This document shows positions 34,531 to 43,780 of a DNA stretch of 64,000 bases, in pieces. The DNA is taken from NCBI RefSeq assembly GCF_001315015.1, contig NZ_CP012914.1:2290501-2354500 (forward strand), in the 5' to 3' direction. Origin of the DNA: Azospirillum brasilense (lineage in GTDB: Bacteria; Pseudomonadota; Alphaproteobacteria; Azospirillales; Azospirillaceae). The position numbers and the translations under genes are program-made. Position 1 is the first letter of the stretch. Every line of letters begins with the position of its first letter. The notes below the pieces were generated by a model, which worked only from the letters and a program-made list of their open reading frames with translations, ran no database searches and had not been told where the DNA came from.

Positions 34531-35325
34531 TTACTCCCCGACGGTGGGGTCAGCCGGCGCGCGGAAGGGCGGTCGGGTGTCGCCGCCATCCGCCGTCCAG
34601 TCCCCCGCAAGGGCCTGCCAGCAGGCGAGCGCCGCGACCACCGCCGTGTCGGCCCGGAGAATGCGGGGCCCCAGACCGACGGGAACAACAAAGGGGAGTT
34701 TGCAAATTTCGTCAAGTTCGGACTGCGCAAAGCCGCCCTCCGGCCCGATCAGGAAGGCAGCGGGGCCGCGCGGACGGCCGCGGACGGCCTCCGCGATGGG
34801 GCGTACGTTCCCTGCTTCGGCGCACAGGTACAGCGTACGTTCGACCGGCCAGCCGGCCAGCGCCTTGTCCAGCGGCAGCGGATCGACCATCTCCGGCACG
34901 GTCAGCCGCTCCGACTGTTCGGCGGCCTCGATGGCGTTGGCGCGCAGCCGGTCGGTGTTGACGCGGTTGGGGTCGGTGCGGCGGGTGAAGACCGGCCACA
35001 GCCGCGACACACCCAGCTCGCTGGCCTTCTCCGCGACGAAATCGATGCGCCCGCGCTTGATCGGGGCGAACAGCAGCCAGAGGTCCGGGCCCGCCGCCTG
35101 AAGACGCCGTTGCGCCGTCACGGTGAGCGAGCACCAGCCCTTGCCGAAGCCGTCGATGGCGGCCAGCCATTCGCCGTCGCGTCCGTTGAAGACGGCCACG
35201 ACGTCGCCCTTGTCGAGCCGCAGGACATGGCGCAGGAAATGCGCCCGCTCGGGGTCGAGCCCCACCGCCTGCCCCTCGCCGAGGGGGCTGTCCACATAGA
35301 GGCGGGTCTTCGGTTGGTTTGCCAT
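34531..35325 (-). CDS. rsmE: 16S rRNA (uracil-1498-N3)-methyltransferase
   Basis: 264 residues from ATG at 35323-35325; the frame upstream to 35502 looks non-coding. The N-terminal PUA-like domain has HFLRHVLRLDKGDVV and the SPOUT methyltransferase domain has the knot signature FLIGPEGGFAQSEL and VGLGPRILRADTAV. It methylates the decoding region of 16S rRNA. It is divergent from ubiA, with 133 bases between starts. Confidence 0.93.
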   Translation of the reverse strand: MANQPKTRLYVDSPLGEGQAVGLDPERAHFLRHVLRLDKGDVVAVFNGRDGEWLAAIDGFGKGWCSLTVTAQRRLQAAGPDLWLLFAPIKRGRIDFVAEKASELGVSRLWPVFTRRTDPNRVNTDRLRANAIEAAEQSERLTVPEMVDPLPLDKALAGWPVERTLYLCAEAGNVRPIAEAVRGRPRGPAAFLIGPEGGFAQSELDEICKLPFVVPVGLGPRILRADTAVVAALACWQALAGDWTADGGDTRPPFRAPADPTVGE

Positions 35326-35458
35326 GGCGCGAGGTCTCCGGTGTGCGGCGCCGACTATAGCGATAACGCCGCGGGGCGGAAACGGCCCAGCCTTGCGGGG
35401 ACCCACCCCCGCCGCTACCTTGCCCACGGCTTCTTCCACTCTCCATCCCGAGTCCGTC

Positions 35459-36385
35459 ATGACCAGCCCCGCCTCCCCCGCCCCCGGCGACTTCACCGAC
35501 ATCCGGCGCGGCGACTGGATCGACCGCTTCGCCCCGGCGGCGGTCCGGCCCTATCTGCGGCTGGCGCGGCTGGACCGGCCCATCGGCACATGGCTGCTGC
35601 TGTTCCCCGGCTGGTGGAGCATTGCGCTGGCCGGATCGGGGCCGGTTCCCGACTTCTGGCTGATGGCGCTGTTCGCAATCGGTGCCGTGGTGATGCGCGG
35701 GGCCGGCTGCACGGTCAACGACATCCTCGACCGCGACTTCGACGCCATGGTCGAGCGCACGCGGACCCGCCCGATCCCCTCCGGACAGGTGTCGGTGAAA
35801 CAGGCGCTGGCCTTCCTCGTGTTCCAGCTCCTGATCGGGCTGGCGGTGCTGATGCAGTTCAACCCGCTGACCATCGGGCTGGGTGTGCTGTCGCTGGCGC
35901 TGGTCTTCACCTACCCGCTGATGAAGCGCATCACCTGGTGGCCGCAGGCCTTCCTGGGGCTGACCTTCAACTGGGGTGCCCTGATGGGCTGGACCGCGGT
36001 GCGCGGCGAGTTGGAATGGCCGGCGCTGGCGCTCTACGCCGCGGGGATCGTCTGGACGCTGGGCTACGACACCATCTACGCCCACCAGGACAAGGAGGAC
36101 GACGCGCGAATCGGCGTGAAGTCCACCGCCCTGCGGCTGGGCGACCAGAGCAAGATCTGGATCTACGGCTTCTACACCCTGACCTTCGTGGGGATCGGCA
36201 TCGCCGGGCGTCTGGCCGGGCTGGGAGGATTGTTCCTGCCGCTGCTGTCGCTGGCCGCGCTGCAGCTGTCCTGGCAGGTGGCGACCTGGAACCCCGACGA
36301 TCAGACGGACTGCCTGAAAAAGTTCAAGTCGAACCGCTGGTTCGGCTGGCTGGTGCTGGCGGCCTTCCTGGCCGGAAAACTCTAA
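35459..36385 (+). CDS. ubiA: 4-hydroxybenzoate polyprenyltransferase
   Basis: 308 residues with about eight membrane segments. The two Asp-rich prenyl-diphosphate motifs are NDILDRDFD and YDTIYAHQDKEDD. ATG is at 35459. It attaches the polyprenyl tail to 4-hydroxybenzoate in ubiquinone synthesis at the inner membrane. A ubiD-family gene lies 2.5 kb downstream on the same strand. The stop is 13 bases from the convergent CHAP gene. Confidence 0.93.
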   Translation: MTSPASPAPGDFTDIRRGDWIDRFAPAAVRPYLRLARLDRPIGTWLLLFPGWWSIALAGSGPVPDFWLMALFAIGAVVMRGAGCTVNDILDRDFDAMVERTRTRPIPSGQVSVKQALAFLVFQLLIGLAVLMQFNPLTIGLGVLSLALVFTYPLMKRITWWPQAFLGLTFNWGALMGWTAVRGELEWPALALYAAGIVWTLGYDTIYAHQDKEDDARIGVKSTALRLGDQSKIWIYGFYTLTFVGIGIAGRLAGLGGLFLPLLSLAALQLSWQVATWNPDDQTDCLKKFKSNRWFGWLVLAAFLAGKL

Positions 36386-36398
36386 GGCGGGGAAGACG

Positions 36399-37244
36399 TC
36401 AGCGCGTCAACTCGGCGACGGTGCTGTCGCCGGAGCCCGGCTTGCGCGGCGGCAGGACCGCGCGGATGCCGTCGATGGAGGCCACCATCTCGACGCCCTT
36501 CTGCGCGGCCGGCTGGGTCGGCTTGCGCGCCGGCAGCACGGCGACCGTCATCACCGGCTGAGCCGTCTTCGCGGCCGTGCCCTTGCCGGAGAGGGAGAGC
36601 GACGCGGTCAGCACCTGCGGCTTGCGGCCCGGAACGGCGACGGCAACGGCGTGGCCCTTCAGGGAGGCTTCCATCAGGCGCGGCCCGGCGGCGGGCTTGG
36701 GCGTGGAGCGGCCCTGCGGAGCGACGGCGAAGGTGCTGCCGATGCCGGCGCCGCGGGAATCGGCCTGACGGATCTCCGCCTCCTCGCCGTCGGGCAGGAT
36801 GAAGCCGTAGGTGGTGTAGACGCGCAGGCCGAGCTGGTCCGACGGCTCATGCCAGACTCGGACGGCCGACCAGTCGTTGCGCGGCGACACGTCGACCACG
36901 CGCATGTTGCGGCGCAGGCCACGGCCGTCGAGCCAGGAGTGATCGACCTCAATGGTGCGGCGGTCGACGATGTGGCTGACCAGGGAAACGTGGCCGCGGC
37001 CCAGCCGCTGCGACCGCTTGAAGACGAGGACGGAGCCGAGCGCAGGGCGCTGGTCACGCTCATACTGTTGGTTGGCGGCGGTGTTCCACCACGTCCAGGC
37101 ATCGCCCCGGATCTCGAAATCCGATATGGAACGCAGCGTGCGGACGCAATCGCCGTCCTGGGCCTGGGCTTGGGATATGGTGAACGGGCTGAGAGCGATG
37201 AACGCCGCGAACGATGCGCAGAGTGCAATCCCTTTCGACCGCAT
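36399..37244 (-). CDS. secreted CHAP-domain protein
   Basis: About 281 residues from ATG at 37244; an in-frame extension upstream is possible. The signal peptide ends near SQAQAQ. The CHAP amidase domain holds the Cys in DGDCVRTLRSISDF, a WTWWNTA segment, PALGSVLVFKRS and the His in GRGHVSLVSHIV, so the Cys/His pair is present. A Lys/Ala/Pro-rich tail of about 130 residues repeats PARKP/PPRKP blocks and is probably disordered. CHAP enzymes cut peptidoglycan stem peptides, which fits export here. Confidence 0.82.
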   Translation of the reverse strand: MRSKGIALCASFAAFIALSPFTISQAQAQDGDCVRTLRSISDFEIRGDAWTWWNTAANQQYERDQRPALGSVLVFKRSQRLGRGHVSLVSHIVDRRTIEVDHSWLDGRGLRRNMRVVDVSPRNDWSAVRVWHEPSDQLGLRVYTTYGFILPDGEEAEIRQADSRGAGIGSTFAVAPQGRSTPKPAAGPRLMEASLKGHAVAVAVPGRKPQVLTASLSLSGKGTAAKTAQPVMTVAVLPARKPTQPAAQKGVEMVASIDGIRAVLPPRKPGSGDSTVAELTR

Positions 37245-37385
37245 ATCAGCCCCATGACCTTTGTTTTTCTCCTTTCGAACGGGTAACACGGGACAGCAGG
37301 TGTGTCTACTCCGTTTGAATTATGTAACCAAAACCGGTTGTGGATAGATCATCCATCCCCGCGCAGCTCCGGTGAGAGTCCCGTT

Positions 37386-38045
37386 ATGAACAACTTTTCT
37401 CAAATCGACTTCATCCGCTCCAACACGGTCGTAACGCGGACTCCTTTGCTGCCCGAAATCGCGCTGCATCTGGCGACGGAAATCACGCCGTTGTGGGAGG
37501 CTACGGAGGATTCTTTGAAAGAGTCCAATGTACCGCCGCCCTATTGGGCCTTTGCTTGGCCGGGCGGTCAGGCGGTGGCGCGGCTCGTCCTCGACCGGCC
37601 GGAACTGGTCGCGGGCAAGTCTGTGCTGGATTTCGCCGCCGGCACCGGGCTGGTCGGCATCGCCGCGATGATGGCCGGGGCGGCGCGCGTTCAGTCCTGC
37701 GACATCGACCGTTTTGCCCTGTCCGCCATCGCCCTGAACGCCGAGTCCAACGGGGTCGACGTGAAGGCGGTCAGCGCCGATCTGGTGGACCGCCCCCTGC
37801 CCGGCATCGACGTCGTTCTGGCCGGCGACGTCTGCTACGAGAAGCCGATGGCCGACCGGGTGACCGCCTGGCTGCGCGGAATCGCCGCAACCGGCACGCT
37901 GGTCCTGCTGGGCGATCCGGGCCGCGCCTATGTCCCTCTCAGCGGAATCGAGCGGGTCGCGCAGTACAGCGTCCCGACCTCCCTGGAGCTGGAGGACCGC
38001 GAGATGCGCGAAACGGTGATCTGGCGCCTGCTGCCGGAGGCCTAA
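37386..38045 (+). CDS. class I SAM-dependent methyltransferase (METTL20/Nnt1-like)
   Basis: 219 residues; ATG at 37386 has GAGAG upstream. Motif I is VLDFAAGTGLVGIAAM, motif II is SCDIDRFALSAIALNAE, and the DVVLAGDVCYEKPMAD block fits the protein-lysine methyltransferase group that includes ETF-beta and nicotinamide-N-methyltransferase-like enzymes. The likely target is a protein lysine, possibly ETF beta, but this is inference. It lies 3 bases before the HEAT-repeat gene and is probably co-transcribed with it. Confidence 0.8.
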   Translation: MNNFSQIDFIRSNTVVTRTPLLPEIALHLATEITPLWEATEDSLKESNVPPPYWAFAWPGGQAVARLVLDRPELVAGKSVLDFAAGTGLVGIAAMMAGAARVQSCDIDRFALSAIALNAESNGVDVKAVSADLVDRPLPGIDVVLAGDVCYEKPMADRVTAWLRGIAATGTLVLLGDPGRAYVPLSGIERVAQYSVPTSLELEDREMRETVIWRLLPEA

Positions 38046-38048
38046 GAT

Positions 38049-38831
38049 ATGACGATGACGACCAGCGCCCCGCGCAAGGGCGCCACCCGGATGGCCGACA
38101 TCCCGCCGGAGGTGCTCGCCGACCTGAACGCGGGCCGGCGCGAGACCGCCACGCTGGCCGAATCCCTCGCCATCGACTTCACCGCCCTGCTGGCCGCCGC
38201 CGTTCCGGAAGCCGCGGGCGCCGTGTCCTTCGACCCGAAGGACGGCGTGACCCGGCGCATGGCGGCGGCGGGGAGCGCGGCCGTCGAGCGCCTTGGTCCG
38301 GGGGCCGTGGAGCGGCTGGCCGCCCACCCGTCCGACACGGTGCGCGGCTGGGCCTGCTACGCTCTGGCGGCGGCCCCCGGCCTGACTCTGGCGGAGCGGC
38401 TGGAGCGCGTCCGCCCGCTGGCCGACGACCCGCATTTCGGCGTGCGCGAATGGGCGTGGCTGTCCCTGCGCCCCCACATCGCCGCCGCCATCGACGAGGC
38501 GCTGGACCTCCTCACGCCCTGGACCGCCGAGCCGTCGGAGCGGCTGCGCCGCTTCGCCAGCGAGGCCACCCGACCCCGCGGCGTCTGGTGCGCCCACATC
38601 GGCGCGCTGAAGACCGACCCGGCGCGCGGGTTGCCGGTGCTCGACCCGCTGCGGGCGGACGGCGCGCGCTACGTCCAGGATTCGGTCGCCAACTGGCTGA
38701 ACGACGCGGCGAAGAGCCAGCCCGGCTGGGTGCAGGCGCTGTGCGCCCGCTGGGAGACGGACAGCCCCGATCCCGACGCCACCCGCCGCATCGTCCGCCG
38801 CGCCCTGCGCAGCGTGAAGGAACCCGCGTGA
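38049..38831 (+). CDS. HEAT-like repeat protein of the DNA-alkylation-repair type
   Basis: 260 residues made of helical repeats. The block SERLRRFASEATRPRGVW, then YVQDSVANWLNDAAKSQPGW, matches the COG4335/AlkC-like group of HEAT-fold DNA-alkylation-repair glycosylases. The N-terminal 80 residues match less well, so activity is uncertain. A start at the internal Met15 is possible. It sits 3 bases after the methyltransferase gene. Confidence 0.65.
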   Translation: MTMTTSAPRKGATRMADIPPEVLADLNAGRRETATLAESLAIDFTALLAAAVPEAAGAVSFDPKDGVTRRMAAAGSAAVERLGPGAVERLAAHPSDTVRGWACYALAAAPGLTLAERLERVRPLADDPHFGVREWAWLSLRPHIAAAIDEALDLLTPWTAEPSERLRRFASEATRPRGVWCAHIGALKTDPARGLPVLDPLRADGARYVQDSVANWLNDAAKSQPGWVQALCARWETDSPDPDATRRIVRRALRSVKEPA

Positions 38832-38925
38832 GGAGGCGCCTGCCCCCTTGACGCGGCGCCCTTCAGGCCGATGCTAGACGCCCTCTCTCGATCTGATCCC
38901 ATCGCATCCGAACGGACCCTCGACC

Positions 38926-40437
38926 ATGCCCTACACCTCGTTGCGCGACTTCATCGATCGGCTGGAGAAGGCCGGGCGGCTGGTGGTGGTCCGGGAGCCG
39001 GTGTCCACGGCGCTGGAGATGACCGAGATCCAGACCCGCCTGCTCGCCGAAGGCGGCCCGGCGGTGCTGTTCGAGAACGTCATCAAGGCCGACGGCACCC
39101 GCTCGGAGATGCCGGTGCTGGTCAACCTGTTCGGCACGGTGGAGCGCGTCGCCTGGGGCATGGACCGCGAGCCGCACGAGCTGCGCGGCGTCGGCGAGAC
39201 GCTGGCCTTCCTGAAGCAGCCGGAGCCGCCGGGCGGCTTCCGCGAGGCGATGGAGTTGATCCCCCTCGCCAAGACCGTGCTGTCGATGAAGCCGAAGACC
39301 GTCGGCTCCGCCCCCTGCCAGGAGGTGGTGCTGACCGGCGACCAGATCGACCTCGGCCGCCTGCCGGTGCAGAGCTGCTGGCCGGGCGAGCCGGCGCCGC
39401 TGATCACCTGGCCTCTGGTCGTCACCAAGGGGCCTACGGCCAAGCGCGAGGACGACTTCAACCTCGGCATCTACCGGATGCAGGTGCTGGGGAAGAACAA
39501 GACGATCATGCGCTGGCTGAAGCACCGCGGCGGCGCGCAGCACCATCACCGCTGGCAGGCCAGCGGCAAGCGCGAGCCGCTGCCCTGCGCGGTGGTCCTT
39601 GGCGCCGATCCCGGCACCATCCTGGCCGCCGTCACGCCGGTGCCGGACACGCTGTCGGAATACCAGTTCGCCGGGCTGCTGCGCGGCAAGAAGGTCGAGC
39701 TGGTGGACTGCAAGACGGTGCCGCTGAAGGTGCCCGCCCAGGCCGAGATCATCCTGGAAGGCCATGTCAGCCTGGACGAATACGCCGACGAGGGGCCCTA
39801 CGGCGACCACACCGGCTACTACAACTCGGTCGAGCCCTTCCCGGTCTTCACCGTCACGGCGATGACCATGCGACGCAACCCGATCTACCTCTCCACCTTC
39901 ACCGGCCGCCCGCCCGACGAGCCGTCGGTGCTGGGCGAGGCGCTGAACGAGGTCTTCATCCCTCTGCTGACCCAGCAGTTCCCGGAGATCGTGGATTTCT
40001 GGCTGCCGCCGGAGGGCTGCTCCTACCGGATCGCCGTGGTCAGCATGAAGAAGGCCTATCCCGGCCACGCCAAGCGGGTGATGATGGGCGTCTGGTCCTT
40101 CCTGCGCCAGTTCATGTACACGAAATGGGTGATCGTCGTGGACGACGACATCGACGCGCGGAACTGGAAGGACGTGATGTGGGCGATGAGCACCCGCATG
40201 GACCCGGCGCGCGACATCACCGTGATCGAGGGCACCCCCATCGACTATCTGGACTTCGCCAGCCCCGAGTCGGGCCTGGGCGGCAAGGTCGGGCTGGACG
40301 CCACCAACAAGTGGCCGCCGGAGACCAAGCGCGAATGGGGCCAGAAGATCCGCATGGACCAGGGTGTGGTCGACGAGGTGTCGCGCAAATGGGCGTCCTA
40401 CGGTCTTCCGGGCAGCGGGACCCCGATCTGGAAGTGA
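38926..40437 (+). CDS. ubiD: UbiD-family prenylated-FMN decarboxylase
   Basis: 503 residues, the usual length. The conserved [31 protein letters not shown] (Glu/Asp active-site region) and [19 protein letters not shown] blocks are present. UbiD removes the carboxyl group from polyprenyl-4-hydroxybenzoate and needs prenyl-FMN from UbiX, which is not in this window. With ubiA nearby a ubiquinone role is likely, but UbiD homologues also act on other aromatic acids. Confidence 0.9.
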   Translation: MPYTSLRDFIDRLEKAGRLVVVREPVSTALEMTEIQTRLLAEGGPAVLFENVIKADGTRSEMPVLVNLFGTVERVAWGMDREPHELRGVGETLAFLKQPEPPGGFREAMELIPLAKTVLSMKPKTVGSAPCQEVVLTGDQIDLGRLPVQSCWPGEPAPLITWPLVVTKGPTAKREDDFNLGIYRMQVLGKNKTIMRWLKHRGGAQHHHRWQASGKREPLPCAVVLGADPGTILAAVTPVPDTLSEYQFAGLLRGKKVELVDCKTVPLKVPAQAEIILEGHVSLDEYADEGPYGDHTGYYNSVEPFPVFTVTAMTMRRNPIYLSTFTGRPPDEPSVLGEALNEVFIPLLTQQFPEIVDFWLPPEGCSYRIAVVSMKKAYPGHAKRVMMGVWSFLRQFMYTKWVIVVDDDIDARNWKDVMWAMSTRMDPARDITVIEGTPIDYLDFASPESGLGGKVGLDATNKWPPETKREWGQKIRMDQGVVDEVSRKWASYGLPGSGTPIWK

Positions 40438-40478
40438 GGCGTTAAGGGACGGTTCGCACCCTCCACGGAAGCCCCGCC

Positions 40479-41591
40479 ATGCCCAGTGACATCGCCAGCC
40501 CCATCGCCACCGTCCGCCTGATCTTCCGCGACGGCGGCGAGACCGCCGGAGACCTGTCGGTGGCGGAGCGGGCGGGAGACAACCTGTTCGTGGCGTCGGA
40601 CGAGGGTGCGCAGATCGTCCATTTGGCCGCCGAAGACGGCGGCACCGTCTACCGCCAGGACGCCGTCCATCGCTTGGCGGAGTTCTTCGCCCTGCCGGCG
40701 ACGGCCCCGGGGGAGGACGAAGCGGACATCGAGGGCATGGCCATCGCCGGCGGCTGGTTGTGGATCACCGGCTCCCACGCGCTGGCCCGCAAGAAGCCGA
40801 AGCGAGACGAACATGGCCCCGCGGAGGCGCTGGAGCGGCTGACCGAGGTGCGCTGCGACCCCAACCGCTTCCTGCTCGGCCGCATCCCGCTGGTCACCGA
40901 GGCGGACGGGCGCGTCACCCCGGTCCGCCGCGACGGCAAGCGCACCGCTGGGTGCCTGAAGTTCCGCAAGGGCGGCGACGCGCTGACCAAGGCGCTGGCG
41001 GAGGACGAGCATCTCGCCCGCTTCGTCGCCGTGCCCGCCAAGGAGAACGGCTTCGACGTGGAAGGCATGGCCGCCCACGGCGACCGGGTCTGGCTGGGGC
41101 TGCGCGGTCCGGTGTTGCGCGGCTGGGCCTGCATCCTGGAACTGGTGGTGGAGGACCATCCGGACGTCGAGGAGCGCCTGCGGCTGCGCCCCATCGGGCC
41201 GAACGGCGAGAAGTACCGCAAGCATTTCGTCGATCTGGACGGGCTGGGCATCCGCGAACTGACCTTCGACGGGGAGGATCTGGTCATCCTGGCCGGGCCG
41301 ACCATGGACCTCGACGGTCCCGTCGCCGTGTGGCGCTGGACCGACGCCCTGTCGGTCACCCACGAAACCGTCATCCCGCGCGACCGGCTGGTCCATCTGT
41401 TGAACCTGCCCTACGGCAAGGGCGACGACCACGCGGAGGGCATCGCCTGCGTCCGCCGCGATGGCGCCCCGCCCGCCCTTCTGGTGGTCTATGACAGCCC
41501 GTCCAAAGCGCGCCGCCACGGCGCCGGGACCACCGCCGACCTGTTCGCCCTGCCCTCCCGCTACGATCCGGCCAACGCCTTCCGGGCATAA
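40479..41591 (+). CDS. DUF3616 family protein
   Basis: 370 residues with beta-propeller-like repeats (GDNLFVASDEGAQIVHL, DIEGMAIAGGWLWITGSHA, FDVEGMAAHGDRVWLGLRG, DDHAEGIACVRR). The repeated EGMA and GLRG blocks are those of DUF3616, of unknown function. No signal peptide is seen, so it is cytoplasmic. It lies 41 bases after ubiD on the same strand. Confidence 0.8.
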   Translation: MPSDIASPIATVRLIFRDGGETAGDLSVAERAGDNLFVASDEGAQIVHLAAEDGGTVYRQDAVHRLAEFFALPATAPGEDEADIEGMAIAGGWLWITGSHALARKKPKRDEHGPAEALERLTEVRCDPNRFLLGRIPLVTEADGRVTPVRRDGKRTAGCLKFRKGGDALTKALAEDEHLARFVAVPAKENGFDVEGMAAHGDRVWLGLRGPVLRGWACILELVVEDHPDVEERLRLRPIGPNGEKYRKHFVDLDGLGIRELTFDGEDLVILAGPTMDLDGPVAVWRWTDALSVTHETVIPRDRLVHLLNLPYGKGDDHAEGIACVRRDGAPPALLVVYDSPSKARRHGAGTTADLFALPSRYDPANAFRA

Positions 41592-41724
41592 GCTATCGTT
41601 CTCACCACAGCAACAATCAGTGCATCATTAAGCGGATTATCCCAAACGCGGACATCGCTATTCTTGGCCTCAGACGACAACGGCCCCGACGCGGGGCGCC
41701 ACGCTGAGACAAGGAGACCACGCC

Positions 41725-42174
41725 ATGAACGCCAACACCGCCGCCATTGACAACCGCACCGCCCCCTACGCCGCCTTCCTGCTGCGCGTCAGCCTGGGCC
41801 TTCTGTTCATCGCCCACGGCCTGATCCTGAAGGTCTTCACCTTCGGCATCGCCGGCACGGTCGGCTACTTCGAGAGCCTGGGTTACCCCGGCCTCTTCGC
41901 CTATCTGGTCATCCTCGGTGAGATCGGCGGCGGCCTGCTGCTGGTGGCCGGCGTCTTCACCCGCTGGATTTCGCTGGCCCTGCTGCCGATCCTGATCGGC
42001 GCGACGCTTCAGCACACCGGCAACGGCTGGGTCTTCTCGGCCCAGGGCGGCGGCTGGGAGTTCCCGGTGTTCTGGACGGTGCTGCTCGGCGTGCAGGCCT
42101 TGCTGGGCGACGGCGCCTTCGCCCTGAAGCTGCCGACCGCCGGCCGCGACACCCTTCAGAGCCGGCTGGCCTGA
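41725..42174 (+). CDS. DoxX-family membrane protein
   Basis: 149 residues with four hydrophobic segments; ATG has AAGGAGA upstream. The start LLRVSLGLLFIAHGLILKVF and the middle LVILGEIGGGLLLVAGVFTRW are typical of DoxX. Members are linked to thiol or quinone redox processes, but the role of this group is not defined. It is monocistronic, with its own terminator. Confidence 0.87.
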   Translation: MNANTAAIDNRTAPYAAFLLRVSLGLLFIAHGLILKVFTFGIAGTVGYFESLGYPGLFAYLVILGEIGGGLLLVAGVFTRWISLALLPILIGATLQHTGNGWVFSAQGGGWEFPVFWTVLLGVQALLGDGAFALKLPTAGRDTLQSRLA

Positions 42175-42209
42175 CTCCAACACAGGAACTGACGCACAAA
42201 TACTGACGA

Positions 42210-42254
42210 GCGGCGCGCGGGCGGGCACCGGCCCCCAGCGCGCCGCCGCTTTTG
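42210..42254 (+). terminator. terminator after the DoxX gene
   Basis: The GCGGCGCGC / GCGCGCCGC stem with a G/C-rich loop is followed by CGCTTTTG. Confidence 0.65.
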
Positions 42255-42350
42255 TGTGGCAGGCGGACCGGACCTGAGGCGATATGCCCCTTCCTCTTCT
42301 TCTCCGGGCTCCCATTTGCTAGACAAGCCGGAGACCTAGCGGAGACCGTA

Positions 42351-43706
42351 ATGCCCGTTTCGACCACCTCGCAACCTGACGTGCTGACCCTGCTGGACGA
42401 TCTGATCCGCAAGGCGAAGGGCGCCGGGGCCGACTCCGCCGACGCCGTGCTGTTCGACAGCGCCTCCCTGTCGCTGAGCCAGCGTTTCGGCAAGACGGAG
42501 AAGCTGGAGCGGTCCGAGTCGGGCGATCTGGGGCTGCGCGTCTTCATCGGCAAGCGGCAGGCCATCGTCTCCTCCACCGACCGCAGCGCCAAGGCGCTGG
42601 ACGAACTGGTGGAGCGCGCCGTCGCCATGGCCCGCGTGGTGCCGGAGGACCCCTTCTGCGGCCTCGCCGACCCGGAGCAGATCTACACCACGCTGCCCGA
42701 CCTCGACGTGTGCGACCCGTCGGAGCCCTCGGCCGAGCTGTTGATCGAACGCGCCCGCATCGCCGAGGAGGCCGCGCTGGCGATCGAGGGCGTCACCAAC
42801 TCCGAAGGCGCTGACGCGGGGTGGAGCCGCTCCACCATCGCCATCGCCGCGTCCAACGGCTTCACCGGCAGTTACGGGGTGTCGCGGCAGTCGCTCTCCG
42901 CCTCGGTGCTCGCCGGGACGGGCACGGGGATGGAGCGCGACTACGATTACGACAGCAAGGTCTACGGCTCCGATCTGCGCGACCCGGCGTCGATCGGGCG
43001 CGAGGCCGGCGAGCGGGCCATCCGCCGCCTGAACCCGCGCCGGGTCAAGAGCTGCAAGGTGCCGGTGGTGTTCGACCCCCGCGTCTCCCGCGGGCTGCTG
43101 GGCCATCTGACCGGCTCGATCAGCGGGCCGAGCATCGCGCGCGGCACCAGTTTCCTCAAGGACAAGATGGGGCAGCGGATCTTCGCCGCCGGCATCACCA
43201 TCGTCGACGACCCGCATGTGAAGCGCGGCCTGCGTTCCCGCCCCTTCGACGCGGAGGGCATCGCCACCACCCGCCGCAACCTGATCGAGGACGGGCACCT
43301 GACCACCTGGCTGCTCGATCTGCGCTCGGCCCGCCAGCTCGGCCTGTCGACGACCGGTCACGCGGCGCGCGGCACCTCCGGCCCGCCGGGCCCGGCCCCG
43401 GCCAACGTCTACATGGCCCCGGGCGCCAAGAGCCGCGACGAGCTGCTGGCCGAGATCCCCAACGGCTTCTACGTGACGGAGCTGATGGGGACGGGCGTCA
43501 ACGGGGTGACCGGCGACTACAGCCGGGGTGCGGCCGGCTATTGGATCGAGAACGGCCAGATCGCCTATCCGGTCACCGAACTGACCATCGCCGGCAACCT
43601 GAAGGAGATGTTCCTGAACCTGGAGCCGGCCAGCGACCTGGAACTGCGCTTCGGCATGGACGCCCCGACCATCCGCATCGACGGGCTGACCATCGCGGGC
43701 CAGTGA
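42351..43706 (+). CDS. pmbA: metallopeptidase-like protein PmbA/TldE
   Basis: 451 residues; ATG at 42351 has GGAGACCGTA upstream. PmbA landmarks are SQRFGKTEKLERSESGDLGLRV, SSTDRSAKALDELVERAVAMA, TNSEGADAGWSRS and TRRNLIEDGHLTTWLLDLRSAR, with GVNGVTGDYSRGAAGYWIENG near the C-terminus. The HExxxH zinc site of the partner TldD is absent, as expected for TldE. The TldD/E pair degrades small peptides such as microcins and CcdA; TldD is not in this window. Confidence 0.92.
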   Translation: MPVSTTSQPDVLTLLDDLIRKAKGAGADSADAVLFDSASLSLSQRFGKTEKLERSESGDLGLRVFIGKRQAIVSSTDRSAKALDELVERAVAMARVVPEDPFCGLADPEQIYTTLPDLDVCDPSEPSAELLIERARIAEEAALAIEGVTNSEGADAGWSRSTIAIAASNGFTGSYGVSRQSLSASVLAGTGTGMERDYDYDSKVYGSDLRDPASIGREAGERAIRRLNPRRVKSCKVPVVFDPRVSRGLLGHLTGSISGPSIARGTSFLKDKMGQRIFAAGITIVDDPHVKRGLRSRPFDAEGIATTRRNLIEDGHLTTWLLDLRSARQLGLSTTGHAARGTSGPPGPAPANVYMAPGAKSRDELLAEIPNGFYVTELMGTGVNGVTGDYSRGAAGYWIENGQIAYPVTELTIAGNLKEMFLNLEPASDLELRFGMDAPTIRIDGLTIAGQ

Positions 43707-43715
43707 CCGCAACGG

Positions 43716-43739
43716 GCGAGGCGTCTTGCGGCGCCTCGC
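43716..43739. terminator. hairpin between pmbA and the 536-residue gene
   Basis: GCGAGGCG / CGCCTCGC with an 8-base loop lies between the convergent genes. No clear T-run. Confidence 0.35.
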
Positions 43740-43780
43740 TCCTCACCCGAACCCGCCGGCCTGCAAGCCGGGACGGGATA